From the NCBI RefSeq assembly GCF_002836505.1, contig NZ_PJBF01000055.1, forward strand, positions 62,001 to 126,000: a stretch of DNA of 64,000 nt, in the 5' to 3' direction. The translations under genes and the position numbers were made by a program. Positions 18,658 to 27,913 of this stretch are shown here, piece after piece. This DNA comes from Psychrobacter sp. Choline-02u-9 (GTDB taxonomy: Bacteria > Pseudomonadota > Gammaproteobacteria > Pseudomonadales > Moraxellaceae). The notes beneath the pieces are model-generated. The model saw nothing but the letters and a program-made list of their open reading frames with translations. It did not search any database and had not been told where the DNA came from. The number at the start of each line of letters is the position of its first letter. The stretch's first letter is position 1.

Positions 18658-19296
18658 TTAATGCACCCAACCTTCGTCTTTTAGATAATCATGCAACCCT
18701 TCAGCGAACTGTCTGTAGCCCGCAGCATTGGCATGAATTTTATCAGACTTTAAAGCCTCATCTGACAGTACAGTTGACCAGCCATCAGAATACAGAGGTA
18801 TGCCTTCAGCTTCCGCAATATCTTCATACAGTGGATTATCACTTGCCTTGCCAAACAAAGCACTGGTACTGAGATACGGCTCAGCGATTAGGACAACGTC
18901 AATATTGTTGGATTGTAAGGTATCTATAGTCGCGACGATATTAGCCCGCGTGGTATCAGGTGCAATCCGCTGCAATACATCATTACCACCCACACCCAGT
19001 AAAACCAAATCAGGGTTTTGCTCAATGATCTCATTCACTCGAGTAAGCACATCTGCAGATGTATCACCATTGACCCCCGCATTAACGACGTTCCATTTGC
19101 TTAGCTCTGCTAGCACCGTAGGATATGCTGTTTTAGGATTTGCGCCGTAACCATAGGTTAATGAGTCGCCAAGTGCGACCACTGTGCTACCAGCGGGCAA
19201 GGTATCTTGTTGTGGTTCGCTACCACAGCCAGTCACACTGATAATCGCTGACAACCCTATACCTGCCAGCATTAAAAACCTACCACGCAGCTTCAT
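18658..19296 (-). CDS. SGNH/GDSL hydrolase lipoprotein (TesA-like esterase)
   Basis: A 212-residue envelope lipase/esterase. It has a lipoprotein signal with lipobox SVTGC, then the SGNH blocks: GDSLTYGYG (nucleophile Ser), NAGVNGDTS (Gly), GVGGNDVLQ (Asn) and DKIHANAAGY (catalytic Asp and His). It resembles E. coli TesA (thioesterase I / lysophospholipase), but the lipobox suggests membrane anchoring rather than free periplasmic location. The start has a very strong AGGAGGAG site. It appears to be a single-gene unit, convergent with the broken DUF2855 gene. Confidence 0.88.
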   Translation of the reverse strand: MKLRGRFLMLAGIGLSAIISVTGCGSEPQQDTLPAGSTVVALGDSLTYGYGANPKTAYPTVLAELSKWNVVNAGVNGDTSADVLTRVNEIIEQNPDLVLLGVGGNDVLQRIAPDTTRANIVATIDTLQSNNIDVVLIAEPYLSTSALFGKASDNPLYEDIAEAEGIPLYSDGWSTVLSDEALKSDKIHANAAGYRQFAEGLHDYLKDEGWVH

Positions 19297-19517
19297 GTCT
19301 TCTCTCCTCCTGTTTTTATTGAGTTAAACTTATTGGAACTAGGTTCAAGTTTTTAAAAATCTATTATTTAACTCTTGTTGTATATTGCTCATTAACCGTT
19401 GTATAGTCCATACAGGAGATAGACTACCTGTTGGGCGCAGTACAAGTGCTACTCTACTTAGCATAGACAGTGTATTCATCATAAAGTATAACTTTACCAA
19501 GGATACGTGAGGTATTT

Positions 19518-21881
19518 ATGAATAAAACAGCATCTCAAAGTCAGTCTAAGGATGGAAACCCAGACAAAGAAAAATCTGCAAATCAGAGTCAGAGTCAGAG
19601 TCAGAGTCAGTCCATTAAAGCAACCAGAACCGATACCACAAGTCCTGATTCAACGATGGCCAAAGATACCTTAACAAAAGACACTTTAGAAAAATCTGAG
19701 CAAAAACCACAAAGTTTCGATGAATTGCAGATAAGTAAGGGTAAGTATCGCCCAGTGGCACAAGCTGTTGGCCATTGGCTTGATAACATCAACATGGATG
19801 CCCTTAACTATCTAAACGAACAAGCAGAAAATATCTTTTATCGTAAAGGGGTCACCTTTACCGTCTATAGCGACGCCAAAAACATCGAGCGTATGATTCC
19901 GTTTGATATCATTCCACGCATTATTGCCGCGAGCGAATGGAAACAAATAGAAGCAGGCTGTAAACAGCGTATCACGGCTCTCAATGCATTCTTACATGAT
20001 ATCTACCATGACCAAGCCATCATGAAGGCAGATATTGTCCCTGCCAGCTACGTCTATGCCAGTGGCTGCTATGAGCCATGGATGATGGGCATTGAGCTCG
20101 ACAAGCCTATCTATTCGCACATCAGCGGTATTGATTTGATTCGAGACGAGACAGGTAAATTTTGTGTGTTAGAGGATAACCTGCGTACTCCGTCAGGCGT
20201 CTCATATATGCTTGAGAGCCGCAATATATCAGAGACGCTCTTAGCTGATATATTTACTGAAACGCCTATCATGGGCATCAGTGATTATCCCAACCGTCTC
20301 AAAGCCTGTCTTGCCAGCTCAACATCCAAATATGATCCACAAGTCGTTATTTTAACGCCAGGTCGCTTTAATAGTGCCTATTATGAGCATGCCTTCTTAG
20401 CACATGAGATGAATGTACCACTCGTCCATGGTTATGATTTGGTCGTTGAGGACAGCAAAGTCTATATGCAAGGCATTCGCGGCAAGGTACAAGTCGATGT
20501 GATCTACCGCCGCATTGATGATCCCTATATTGATCCGTTAGCCTTTAAATCTGACTCCATATTGGGTGTATCAGGGCTAATGAGTGCTTATCGTGCTGGT
20601 AACGTGGTGATTGTTAACGCCCCAGGTACGGGCGTGGCCGATGATAAGAGTTTATATCCTTTTGTACCAGATATGATTAAATTCTATTTAAATGAAGAGC
20701 CTATCCTACCTAATATTGAGACATACCAGTGCCGTAAGCCCGACGATCTCAAATATGTGCTCGATAATCTAGACAAACTAGTGGTAAAAGAAACACAGGG
20801 CTCAGGCGGCTACGGGATGCTTATTGGTCCAACGTCGACCAAAAAAGAAATCGAAGAATATCGTGTACGTCTGCTTGAAAACCCAGCCGGCTTTATTGCC
20901 CAGCCGACTATATCTCTATCTACCAATCCTACTGCCGTAAGCGATGGTATCGCACCGCGTCATATTGACTTGCGTCCCTTTATCCTCAGTCATGGTGATG
21001 GCACAGTAGATATTGTACCCGGTGGTCTGACACGAGTGGCCATGGTTGAAGGCTCTTTGGTCGTCAATTCATCACAAGGCGGTGGTATCAAAGATACTTG
21101 GATTATTGATGACAGTGATTTAGACAGCCAGCAAACCGACAAGTGTTCGCCTTTATCATCAATAGGTGTCAATGCTTCAGGACATGCGAACTACTATGAT
21201 CGTGTCCAACCCTTAGAAACAGGTTACGAGAGTTTAGATGATGCGCCCATGATACTGCTACTCTCTACCGCCAGTCACTTAATATGGCTAGGCCGATATA
21301 GTGAGCGTCTGTATTACTACGACGATGTTATGAAACAACTCATCAAAGGCGATCTCAAAAAATCACAGATCAGACATCTAATTAGTCACTTAGGGTTTGC
21401 CGTTGATGGTGAAGTGTCACTGACCACCATGAAAGCACAAATGATGGCTGATTTGGAACAAAACATCATACCAAACATCGTGCAATCGATTGAGGACAAT
21501 GTCCAAGAGGCCAAAGGTGTCATTGGTAAGGATACCGCTGAGTTATATAACTTGATTAAGCGTTTATCAAGTGCTGGCACGTATCGAGCGGCGACCTTGC
21601 AGCTACACGCGTGTAACGCTGCGATGAAACAAGAAAATCCGACAGTGACTTGCTTCTGGCAATTAGGGCGTCACTTTGAGCAGCTTGAGCGTGCCGTCTT
21701 GTTGGGAGAGGATTCAACAGAGATCAGTTTTGAATTCAGACACTGGATTAATGAATTGCCGGAAAATACGCGCTGGCGTGAACTTATCCGCTTGACCAAT
21801 CAGATGATTAGGTCAAAGAAATTTAGTGATTTTGCGCTGATTAGCAAAGAGTTCAATCTCATATTGCGTCAAGGTGTATAG
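19518..21881 (+). CDS. Fused circularly permuted ATP-grasp / alpha-E domain protein
   Basis: A 787-residue protein in three parts. Residues 1-70 are low-complexity, Ser/Gln- and Lys-rich, built partly from a CAGAGT repeat. Residues about 85-545 match the circularly permuted ATP-grasp type 2 family (DUF404/407; VLEDNLRTPSGVSYMLESR, VVKETQGSGGYGMLIGP, ARPHIDLRPF-like IAPRHIDLRPF). Residues about 570-787 match the alpha-E (DUF403) domain (ILLLSTASHLIWLGRYSER). These two domains are commonly separate neighbouring genes in Anbu operons; here they are one chain. Function is probably peptide- or amide-bond formation on an unknown substrate. It is the first gene of a three-gene operon with the transglutaminase-like and Anbu genes. 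Confidence 0.88.
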   Translation: MNKTASQSQSKDGNPDKEKSANQSQSQSQSQSIKATRTDTTSPDSTMAKDTLTKDTLEKSEQKPQSFDELQISKGKYRPVAQAVGHWLDNINMDALNYLNEQAENIFYRKGVTFTVYSDAKNIERMIPFDIIPRIIAASEWKQIEAGCKQRITALNAFLHDIYHDQAIMKADIVPASYVYASGCYEPWMMGIELDKPIYSHISGIDLIRDETGKFCVLEDNLRTPSGVSYMLESRNISETLLADIFTETPIMGISDYPNRLKACLASSTSKYDPQVVILTPGRFNSAYYEHAFLAHEMNVPLVHGYDLVVEDSKVYMQGIRGKVQVDVIYRRIDDPYIDPLAFKSDSILGVSGLMSAYRAGNVVIVNAPGTGVADDKSLYPFVPDMIKFYLNEEPILPNIETYQCRKPDDLKYVLDNLDKLVVKETQGSGGYGMLIGPTSTKKEIEEYRVRLLENPAGFIAQPTISLSTNPTAVSDGIAPRHIDLRPFILSHGDGTVDIVPGGLTRVAMVEGSLVVNSSQGGGIKDTWIIDDSDLDSQQTDKCSPLSSIGVNASGHANYYDRVQPLETGYESLDDAPMILLLSTASHLIWLGRYSERLYYYDDVMKQLIKGDLKKSQIRHLISHLGFAVDGEVSLTTMKAQMMADLEQNIIPNIVQSIEDNVQEAKGVIGKDTAELYNLIKRLSSAGTYRAATLQLHACNAAMKQENPTVTCFWQLGRHFEQLERAVLLGEDSTEISFEFRHWINELPENTRWRELIRLTNQMIRSKKFSDFALISKEFNLILRQGV
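19584..19607 (+). repeat. Hexanucleotide tandem repeat CAGAGT x4
   Basis: Four perfect in-frame copies of CAGAGT, encoding Gln-Ser pairs in the disordered N-terminus of the ATP-grasp/alpha-E protein. Changes in copy number would alter length by two residues without shifting the frame. Confidence 0.9.
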
Positions 21882-21967
21882 AAGGTGTCTAGCCAAAAAC
21901 CAATAACAACGGCTTATGAGACATATGGAATAAACAGAAGATAGAAAGATGCTATAAGGAAAATGCC

Positions 21968-22753
21968 ATGAAACTTCAAATCAGTCACCAAACCAACTAT
22001 TATTACGATGAGCTGGCACAGCGCAGTGTACAGTATATACGCATGACCCCCATGCAAATGCCGCATCAGACCATTCATAAATGGGATGTCATGCTCCCTA
22101 AAGTGGCGACCAACCAAAAGGACGGCTTTGGTAATGCATGGCTCACGCTCAGTCGTAACGAGGCACATAACAACTTACAAATGCAGGCGTCGGGTATCGT
22201 TGAGATCAACACCGAAACCGAACGTTTAGAGGATATGGATCATGTCCCCTACCTGCTATTTACCGTACAAACCCCTTTGACCAAATGCTCACAAGAGATG
22301 CGAGAATTTGCAGCGCCATACCTGAAAACCCCTACTCATGACAGCTTAAAGGCGATGGCGAATGCCCTTATTATGAAGATGCCTTTTGTTAAAGACGTCA
22401 CGCATGTGGGCACGACCGCTGCTGAGGCGTTTGCGACAAGTGCCGGTGTGTGCCAAGACCATACGCATGTATTTTTAGGTATCTTGCGCGATCAACAGAT
22501 TCCAGCGCGTTATGTGTCCGGTTATCTGTATGACGATACCGAAAATCACATGGCCAGTCACGCATGGGCTGAGGTTTGGCTGGATGGTTACTGGTATACT
22601 TTTGATATCTCAAATCAGGCCTTTACCCCAAATTCACATGTGTATGTGGCTATTGGGCGAGACTATCTAGATACGGCGCCTGTTCGCGGCGTGCGTATGG
22701 GCGGCGGTTACGAAAATCTTTACAGTTTGGTATTAGTCAAAAAGCTATCATAG
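21968..22753 (+). CDS. Transglutaminase-like cysteine protease/amidase
   Basis: A 261-residue cytosolic protein. The N-terminal beta domain (residues about 1-85, KLQISHQTNYYYDE) is the bacterial transglutaminase-like N-region, followed by a transglutaminase core. The triad is Cys162 (SAGVCQDHTHVF), His198 (SHAWAEVW) and Asp213 (YTFDISNQ). It lies between the ATP-grasp/alpha-E gene (86-base gap) and the Anbu gene (42-base gap), the standard Anbu neighbourhood. A role in hydrolysing or making amide bonds together with its neighbours is inferred. The ribosome site AAGGA is 9 bases upstream. Confidence 0.9.
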   Translation: MKLQISHQTNYYYDELAQRSVQYIRMTPMQMPHQTIHKWDVMLPKVATNQKDGFGNAWLTLSRNEAHNNLQMQASGIVEINTETERLEDMDHVPYLLFTVQTPLTKCSQEMREFAAPYLKTPTHDSLKAMANALIMKMPFVKDVTHVGTTAAEAFATSAGVCQDHTHVFLGILRDQQIPARYVSGYLYDDTENHMASHAWAEVWLDGYWYTFDISNQAFTPNSHVYVAIGRDYLDTAPVRGVRMGGGYENLYSLVLVKKLS

Positions 22754-22795
22754 CGTTTGCTATTTTTTATTACGTTTATTCATCAAGGGTATCTT

Positions 22796-23536
22796 ATGAC
22801 TTATTGTGCTGCCATTCGTCTAAAAGACGGTATGGTCTTTGCCAGTGACACGCGCACGAATGCCGGTGTTGATCACATATCGACATTCAGAAAGCTGTAT
22901 CAATACAGCGTTGAAGGCGAGCGCTTTATGGTGCTACAGACAGCTGGCAGCTTAGCGACATCGCAGGCAGTGTTCAATAAACTACAAAGCGACATTGACC
23001 AGCGTGCTGAGAGTAACCTCAATACAGTAGCAACGTTGTTTGATGCCGCGCAAATGGTTGGCGAATGTATGCGTGATGTTATGAATCATGCAAAAGCAGT
23101 CGCTAATTCTAGTCGCGATGGTGCCTTTACCAGCTCGTTTATGCTTGGTGGTCAAATCAAAGGACAGCCACCTGAGCTATACCTGATTTATCCTGAAGGC
23201 AATTGCATCAAAGCCACTGAAGATACGCCCTTTTTTCAGTTAGGCGAAAGCAAATATGGTAAGCCTATTTTGGATCGTTCTGTCAGCTATAACACGGATG
23301 TAAGACACGCGGCACGTGCGCTGATGCTATCATTTGATTCCACGATTCACTCAAACCTATCAGTCGGTATGCCGATAGATTTTGTACTTTATGACAATGA
23401 CAGCCTAGCTCTGCCCAACGGCCGACGTATTGATGAGCGTGATGAGTACTTTAATACCATCCGTCATCAATGGTCAGATGCGTTACGTCGCACGTTAGTT
23501 GAATTGCCTAAATGTCCTGATGGTTATTGGGGATAG
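22796..23536 (+). CDS. Anbu (ancestral beta subunit) proteasome-like peptidase
   Basis: A 246-residue Ntn-hydrolase of the Anbu family, related to HslV and proteasome beta subunits. Start set at ATG 22796 (AAGGG at 22785-22789), because this places Thr directly after Met in MTYCAAIRLKDGMVFASDTR, as needed for an N-terminal nucleophile; an upstream ATG at 22757 would bury it. Family blocks SDTRTNAGVDHISTFRK and GAFTSSFMLGGQ are present. It is the last gene of the operon with the transglutaminase-like and ATP-grasp/alpha-E genes. Family members assemble into open spirals; the physiological substrate is not known. Confidence 0.93.
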   Translation: MTYCAAIRLKDGMVFASDTRTNAGVDHISTFRKLYQYSVEGERFMVLQTAGSLATSQAVFNKLQSDIDQRAESNLNTVATLFDAAQMVGECMRDVMNHAKAVANSSRDGAFTSSFMLGGQIKGQPPELYLIYPEGNCIKATEDTPFFQLGESKYGKPILDRSVSYNTDVRHAARALMLSFDSTIHSNLSVGMPIDFVLYDNDSLALPNGRRIDERDEYFNTIRHQWSDALRRTLVELPKCPDGYWG

Positions 23537-23586
23537 TCCTTCCACCTTCGAACCCAATTTGAAGACTTGTCGTCACTTCAATAAAA

Positions 23587-26154
23587 TCATACCGATAAGA
23601 AAGGTGCAGTACGACTGTCTTTTGACTGAGAAACATCATATGGCGTACCTTGAGCAACAATTATTCCGCCCGCATCTCCAGCCTCTGGCCCGATATCAAT
23701 AATCCAGTCGCTGTTGCTCGCCACTTGCATGTCATGTTCAACCATGATGACGGTATTGCCCGCATCGACTAGACCATTTAACTGCGTCATAAGCATAGAC
23801 ACGTCAGCAGGGTGTAGACCGGTGGTTGGCTCATCCAATATGTATAGTGTGTCGCCTCGCTGCGTACGTTGCAGCTCGGTGGCAAGCTTAATACGTTGCG
23901 CTTCGCCACCTGATAATTCAGTGGCAGGCTGACCCAGACGTAAGTAACCAAGTCCAACTTGTAGCAATGCCTCTAATGCACGCAAAATAGGCGCTTCATC
24001 AACAAAAAATTCGTGAGCCTCTTCAACTGTTAAGCTTAATACTTCAGCGATATTTTTATCTCGATAAGTGATTGCCAGCGTTTCATCATCATAGCGTTGA
24101 CCATGACAAACCTGACAAGGTGCATAGACGCTTGGTAGAAATAACAGCTCAACACTAACAAACCCTAAACCTTCGCAATTTGGGCAGCGGCCTTTGGTCG
24201 TGTTAAAAGAGAACCTGCCAGCATCATAGCCATGAGATTTTGCCTGCTTAGTCGCCGCAAACAGTTTACGCACATCGTCAAACAAACCCGTATAGGTTGC
24301 CAAGTTAGAGCGCGGTGTACGACCAATTGCTTTTTGATTGATATTAATAAGGCGACGGACGTGCTCCATGCCAGCGACGATTTCACCGCCAGTTACTGAC
24401 TCAAGCTCTTGCTCAAGTAAATCCGCTTCACCAACAGGCGCTTCTGTAACTGTCTTCTGCCCCAACGCTTCATTGATAAGCTCTACCAATGCTTGGCTGA
24501 CGAGACTTGATTTGCCTGAGCCTGAGACCCCTGTGACGCTGGTCATCACCCCAAGCGGAAACTCAACATCTAATCCCGTGATGTTATTTCGCTCAATGTT
24601 GGCAAGTTTGAGCCAGGCTGCCGGCTGCCTTGTATTAGATTTTAACTGTGCGTTAGACGTCGCATCAGCAAATAGATATTGACCAGTATGCGACTGCGTA
24701 ACTTTACGAAGTCCATCTACAGGGCCACTATAGATAATCTCGCCACCATGCGTGCCTGCCTTTGGCCCGACATCGACTATCCAATCAGCATGTCTAATGA
24801 CACTCACGTCATGCTCAACAACAAACACTGAATTCCCAGCTGCGATTAGCTCATCCAATGCCCCTAGCAATGCTTGAGTATCAGCAGGATGCAGACCAGC
24901 CGATGGCTCATCAAGGACATAGACTACGCCAAATAGCTGCGAGCGAATTTGAGTGGCTAATCGTAATCGTTGTAGTTCACCAGGAGAGAGTGTCGGTGTG
25001 GTACGCTCAAGCGAGAGATAGCCTAACCCTAACCTTGTTAGCGCTTCCACACGAGAGAGAATATCACTGGCGATACGCTGGGCAACGATAGCTTTTTCAC
25101 GGTTTGGTGTGTTATCCGCTACCTTGGTACGTGCGGTTACTTCTAATTTTTGTGCCATTTCAGTTAGCGTTAGCTGTGATAGCTCTCCAATATCGAGTCC
25201 TGCAAACTTAACCGATAGCGATTCTTTCTTTAGTTTTTTGCCGTGACATTCAGGGCACTCAGATATCTGCATAAACTGCGAGACGCGTTTTTTAGTACGC
25301 GGGCTCTGAGTGGTAGCAAAAGAGTGCAAAATGAAGTTTTTGGCACTGGTAAAAGTACCCATATAGTTTGGCTTTTCGCCTTTTTCGATCGCATCGCGCG
25401 TTTGCTCAATGTTGTATTCAGGATAGACAGGTACTGTTGGCGTATCATCTGTAAACAAAATCCAATCACGCGTCTTTTTCGGCAGTGTGTGCCATGGTTT
25501 ATCAATATCATAGCCCAACGTAGTCAATATACGGCTGAGGTTTTGACCTTGCCATGCTGGTGGCCAAGCTGCAATCGCACGCTCACGGATGGTCTTGGTA
25601 TTGTCTGGCACCAGCAGCTCTTCAGTGACCTCAAATACGCGGCCGATACCTGAACAAGTCGGACAAGCACCATCTGGCGTATTGGGAGAGAATGCATCGG
25701 CGTATAGAATCTCTAGATCGGCAGGATACTCCCCTGCGCGTGAGTACAGCATACGCAGACCGTTGGATATCGTCGTCACGCTACCCACGGACGAGCGCAC
25801 TGAAGGCGTACCTCGCTTCTGCTGCAAGGCGACTGCTGGTGGTAACCCTTCTATAGAATCAACATCTGGCTCATCAACCTGATCAATGAGTCGTCTGGCA
25901 TAAGGCGATACAGAATCAAGATAACGGCGTTGTGACTCGGCAAATAGTGTACCGAATGCCAATGATGATTTCCCTGAGCCTGAGATACCAGTAAAGACCA
26001 CCAAGGCATTACGAGGTAAGTCAACATCAACGTTCTTCAAATTGTGTACGCGCGCACCTCTGACCTGAATATTATCTTGGTCAGGGTTATAAAGGGTATT
26101 TCTCACTGTGCTTGTTTTACTTGTTTTTTCTTCTAATTTTTCTGAATTTGCCAT
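23587..26154 (-). CDS. UvrA paralogue (class II type ABC ATPase)
   Basis: An 855-residue DNA-binding ABC protein with two nucleotide-binding halves. Visible are [15 protein letters not shown] (first Walker A), [14 protein letters not shown] and CPECHGKKL (zinc-type Cys pairs), [15 protein letters not shown] (signature), [13 protein letters not shown] (second Walker A), [11 protein letters not shown] with CQVCHG (C-terminal zinc finger), and [13 protein letters not shown] with [11 protein letters not shown]. It is shorter than the canonical UvrA (about 940). That fits class II proteins lacking the UvrB-binding domain, some of which protect against DNA-binding drugs. I infer a paralogue rather than the housekeeping uvrA. 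It converges on anbu with a 50-base gap. Confidence 0.85.
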   Translation of the reverse strand: MANSEKLEEKTSKTSTVRNTLYNPDQDNIQVRGARVHNLKNVDVDLPRNALVVFTGISGSGKSSLAFGTLFAESQRRYLDSVSPYARRLIDQVDEPDVDSIEGLPPAVALQQKRGTPSVRSSVGSVTTISNGLRMLYSRAGEYPADLEILYADAFSPNTPDGACPTCSGIGRVFEVTEELLVPDNTKTIRERAIAAWPPAWQGQNLSRILTTLGYDIDKPWHTLPKKTRDWILFTDDTPTVPVYPEYNIEQTRDAIEKGEKPNYMGTFTSAKNFILHSFATTQSPRTKKRVSQFMQISECPECHGKKLKKESLSVKFAGLDIGELSQLTLTEMAQKLEVTARTKVADNTPNREKAIVAQRIASDILSRVEALTRLGLGYLSLERTTPTLSPGELQRLRLATQIRSQLFGVVYVLDEPSAGLHPADTQALLGALDELIAAGNSVFVVEHDVSVIRHADWIVDVGPKAGTHGGEIIYSGPVDGLRKVTQSHTGQYLFADATSNAQLKSNTRQPAAWLKLANIERNNITGLDVEFPLGVMTSVTGVSGSGKSSLVSQALVELINEALGQKTVTEAPVGEADLLEQELESVTGGEIVAGMEHVRRLININQKAIGRTPRSNLATYTGLFDDVRKLFAATKQAKSHGYDAGRFSFNTTKGRCPNCEGLGFVSVELLFLPSVYAPCQVCHGQRYDDETLAITYRDKNIAEVLSLTVEEAHEFFVDEAPILRALEALLQVGLGYLRLGQPATELSGGEAQRIKLATELQRTQRGDTLYILDEPTTGLHPADVSMLMTQLNGLVDAGNTVIMVEHDMQVASNSDWIIDIGPEAGDAGGIIVAQGTPYDVSQSKDSRTAPFLSV

Positions 26155-26335
26155 AGCGTTATTGTTCCTATCGAATCGTTGTTTATTCCTAACGTGCTTA
26201 GTTTTCTTTACTTGATTAGTTGTCTTTATTTAATTAGCAGAAAGGTTAACACGTACTCATGTGTGGCCATGGCTAGGCTTACATATCAATAGCATAGATA
26301 GACAAAACGATAACTCAAGTCACCCAATCATTAAT

Positions 26336-26366
26336 AATAAAAAACCCGCATCAAGGCGGGTTTTGT
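26336..26366 (-). terminator. Rho-independent terminator for the DUF819 gene
   Basis: The stem AAAACCCGC (26341-26349) / GCGGGTTTT (26356-26364) has an A-run on its left, giving a T-run on the minus strand just past the DUF819 stop codon. Confidence 0.85.
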
Positions 26367-26391
26367 TTAGCAAGAACTGAAAATTTAGACA

Positions 26392-27636
26392 TTAAGACAC
26401 AACCAAGCGCATCAATTGGGTGCTGATATAACCACCAAATGTCCCTACTGCGTAACCTAAAATACCCAAGAACACGCCAACAGGCGCTAGCGATGGATGA
26501 AAAGCTGTGGCGACAATCGGTGCAGAAGAAGCACCGCCCGTATTGGCATTAGAGCCAACTGCCAAAAAGAAGAACGGTGCTCGAATGATTCTAGCAACGG
26601 CAAATATGATAACGACATGGATGCTCATCCATAGTAAACCGATAAGCAATAGTCGCCACTGTGAGACGATTCCAGCCAGATTGATTTGCATACCAATAGC
26701 AGCAATCAATATAAAGATAAATACGGTGCCGATTTTTGATGCACCCACATGGTCAAGCCGACGAATCTTAGTAAATGAAAAGATGACGCCTATTAAAGTG
26801 ATAATCACCACCATCCAAAAGAACGAGCTGGCAAAGCTATATTGAACGGCCCAACTATAAGGGGCAAAGAAATCTGCAATCTGGCCACCGACAAAGTGCG
26901 CCACTCCGACCATCGCAAAGCATAAGCCAAACATCACCATCAAATCATTGATAGTGGCTGGGCGGGCATGATCACGCTCATAGCTCTCGACTGCTTTGAC
27001 TACTTTATCAATACTACTCGTATCAGCTCGCAAAAAGCGGTCTATCTTGTCGCTATGTTTTGCCATGACCAAAATAGCTAGCAGCCACAGTGAGGCATTG
27101 GTGGTATCGACCAAAATCATCATACCAAACAAATCATCACTGACCCCAAACAGTTCCTTCATCGCTGCTTGGTTGGCCGCGCCGCCTATCCAACTACCTG
27201 CTACAGCAGAAAACCCACGCCATAGTGTGTCATCGGTAAACATCGCAGGCGACACCCATTTGGCAATCCCTAAGCTGATTGGGCCACTGATGACGATAGC
27301 GATACTCGCAGCAAAAAACATCGCAATCGCTTTCCAGCCTAAGCCCAATATTTTAGGCACATCCATGGATAAGGTCATCAATAGCAAACTTGCTGGCAGC
27401 AAATAAGTCGCAGTAAAGCCATAAATCTGCGAACCAATACCATCGGCAAACACGCCCAAACTGTTTAAAGTAGCTGGTATAAAGCAGCAAAGTACAATAC
27501 CAGGCAGTACGGCATAAAATCGACGCCAAAACTTACCCGGCAAGCCTTGGGTATAAAAAACCAGACCAATAATGGCCATGATGATGCCAAAGGCTAATGG
27601 CAAATTATCAATTGCTAAGTTTGAGATGGCAGGCAT
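26392..27636 (-). CDS. DUF819-family membrane protein
   Basis: About 414 residues with roughly ten or more hydrophobic segments, in the inner membrane. The strings SWIGGAANQAAMKELFGV, VDTTNASLW, AIGMQINLAG and GSNANTGGASSAPIVATAF match the DUF819 (YjcL-like) family of putative transporters. Substrate unknown. The start is set at ATG 27636, with GGAG 7 bases upstream; the frame also allows TTG 27639. It is a single-gene unit between its own terminator and that of the DEAD-box gene. Confidence 0.85.
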   Translation of the reverse strand: MPAISNLAIDNLPLAFGIIMAIIGLVFYTQGLPGKFWRRFYAVLPGIVLCCFIPATLNSLGVFADGIGSQIYGFTATYLLPASLLLMTLSMDVPKILGLGWKAIAMFFAASIAIVISGPISLGIAKWVSPAMFTDDTLWRGFSAVAGSWIGGAANQAAMKELFGVSDDLFGMMILVDTTNASLWLLAILVMAKHSDKIDRFLRADTSSIDKVVKAVESYERDHARPATINDLMVMFGLCFAMVGVAHFVGGQIADFFAPYSWAVQYSFASSFFWMVVIITLIGVIFSFTKIRRLDHVGASKIGTVFIFILIAAIGMQINLAGIVSQWRLLLIGLLWMSIHVVIIFAVARIIRAPFFFLAVGSNANTGGASSAPIVATAFHPSLAPVGVFLGILGYAVGTFGGYISTQLMRLVVS

Positions 27637-27823
27637 CAAGGCGCTCCAAGAGTTACAACGGGCAAAAGTAAATCAGTATAGACAAGGCAAAAAACTCCTG
27701 CAAGCAGCCATCGACTATTAGCTAGGATTTGCTGAGTAGTATTTAACAGGATAAATGGCAAGGTAACGGCTAGGCAAGTAAGGGAATAAAGTAATCATAG
27801 CGCAATATAAAACAGGTAAACAC

Positions 27824-27856
27824 AAAAGAGCCAGATAACAAGTATCTGGCTCTTTT
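27824..27856 (-). terminator. Rho-independent terminator for the DEAD-box gene
   Basis: A perfect 14-bp stem, AAAAGAGCCAGATA (27824-27837) / TATCTGGCTCTTTT (27843-27856), with a 5-base loop, lies 58 bases past the helicase stop codon. It could work in both directions. Confidence 0.85.
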
Positions 27857-27913
27857 AGTGCTATCTGTAGCCGATTAATGAATCAATAATTTTAATCGTC
27901 AAATATAGCTGTA

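Noticed and set aside
25243..25653. 136-codon plus-strand open frame
   Set aside because: Antisense to the UvrA paralogue, whose motifs are continuous there.
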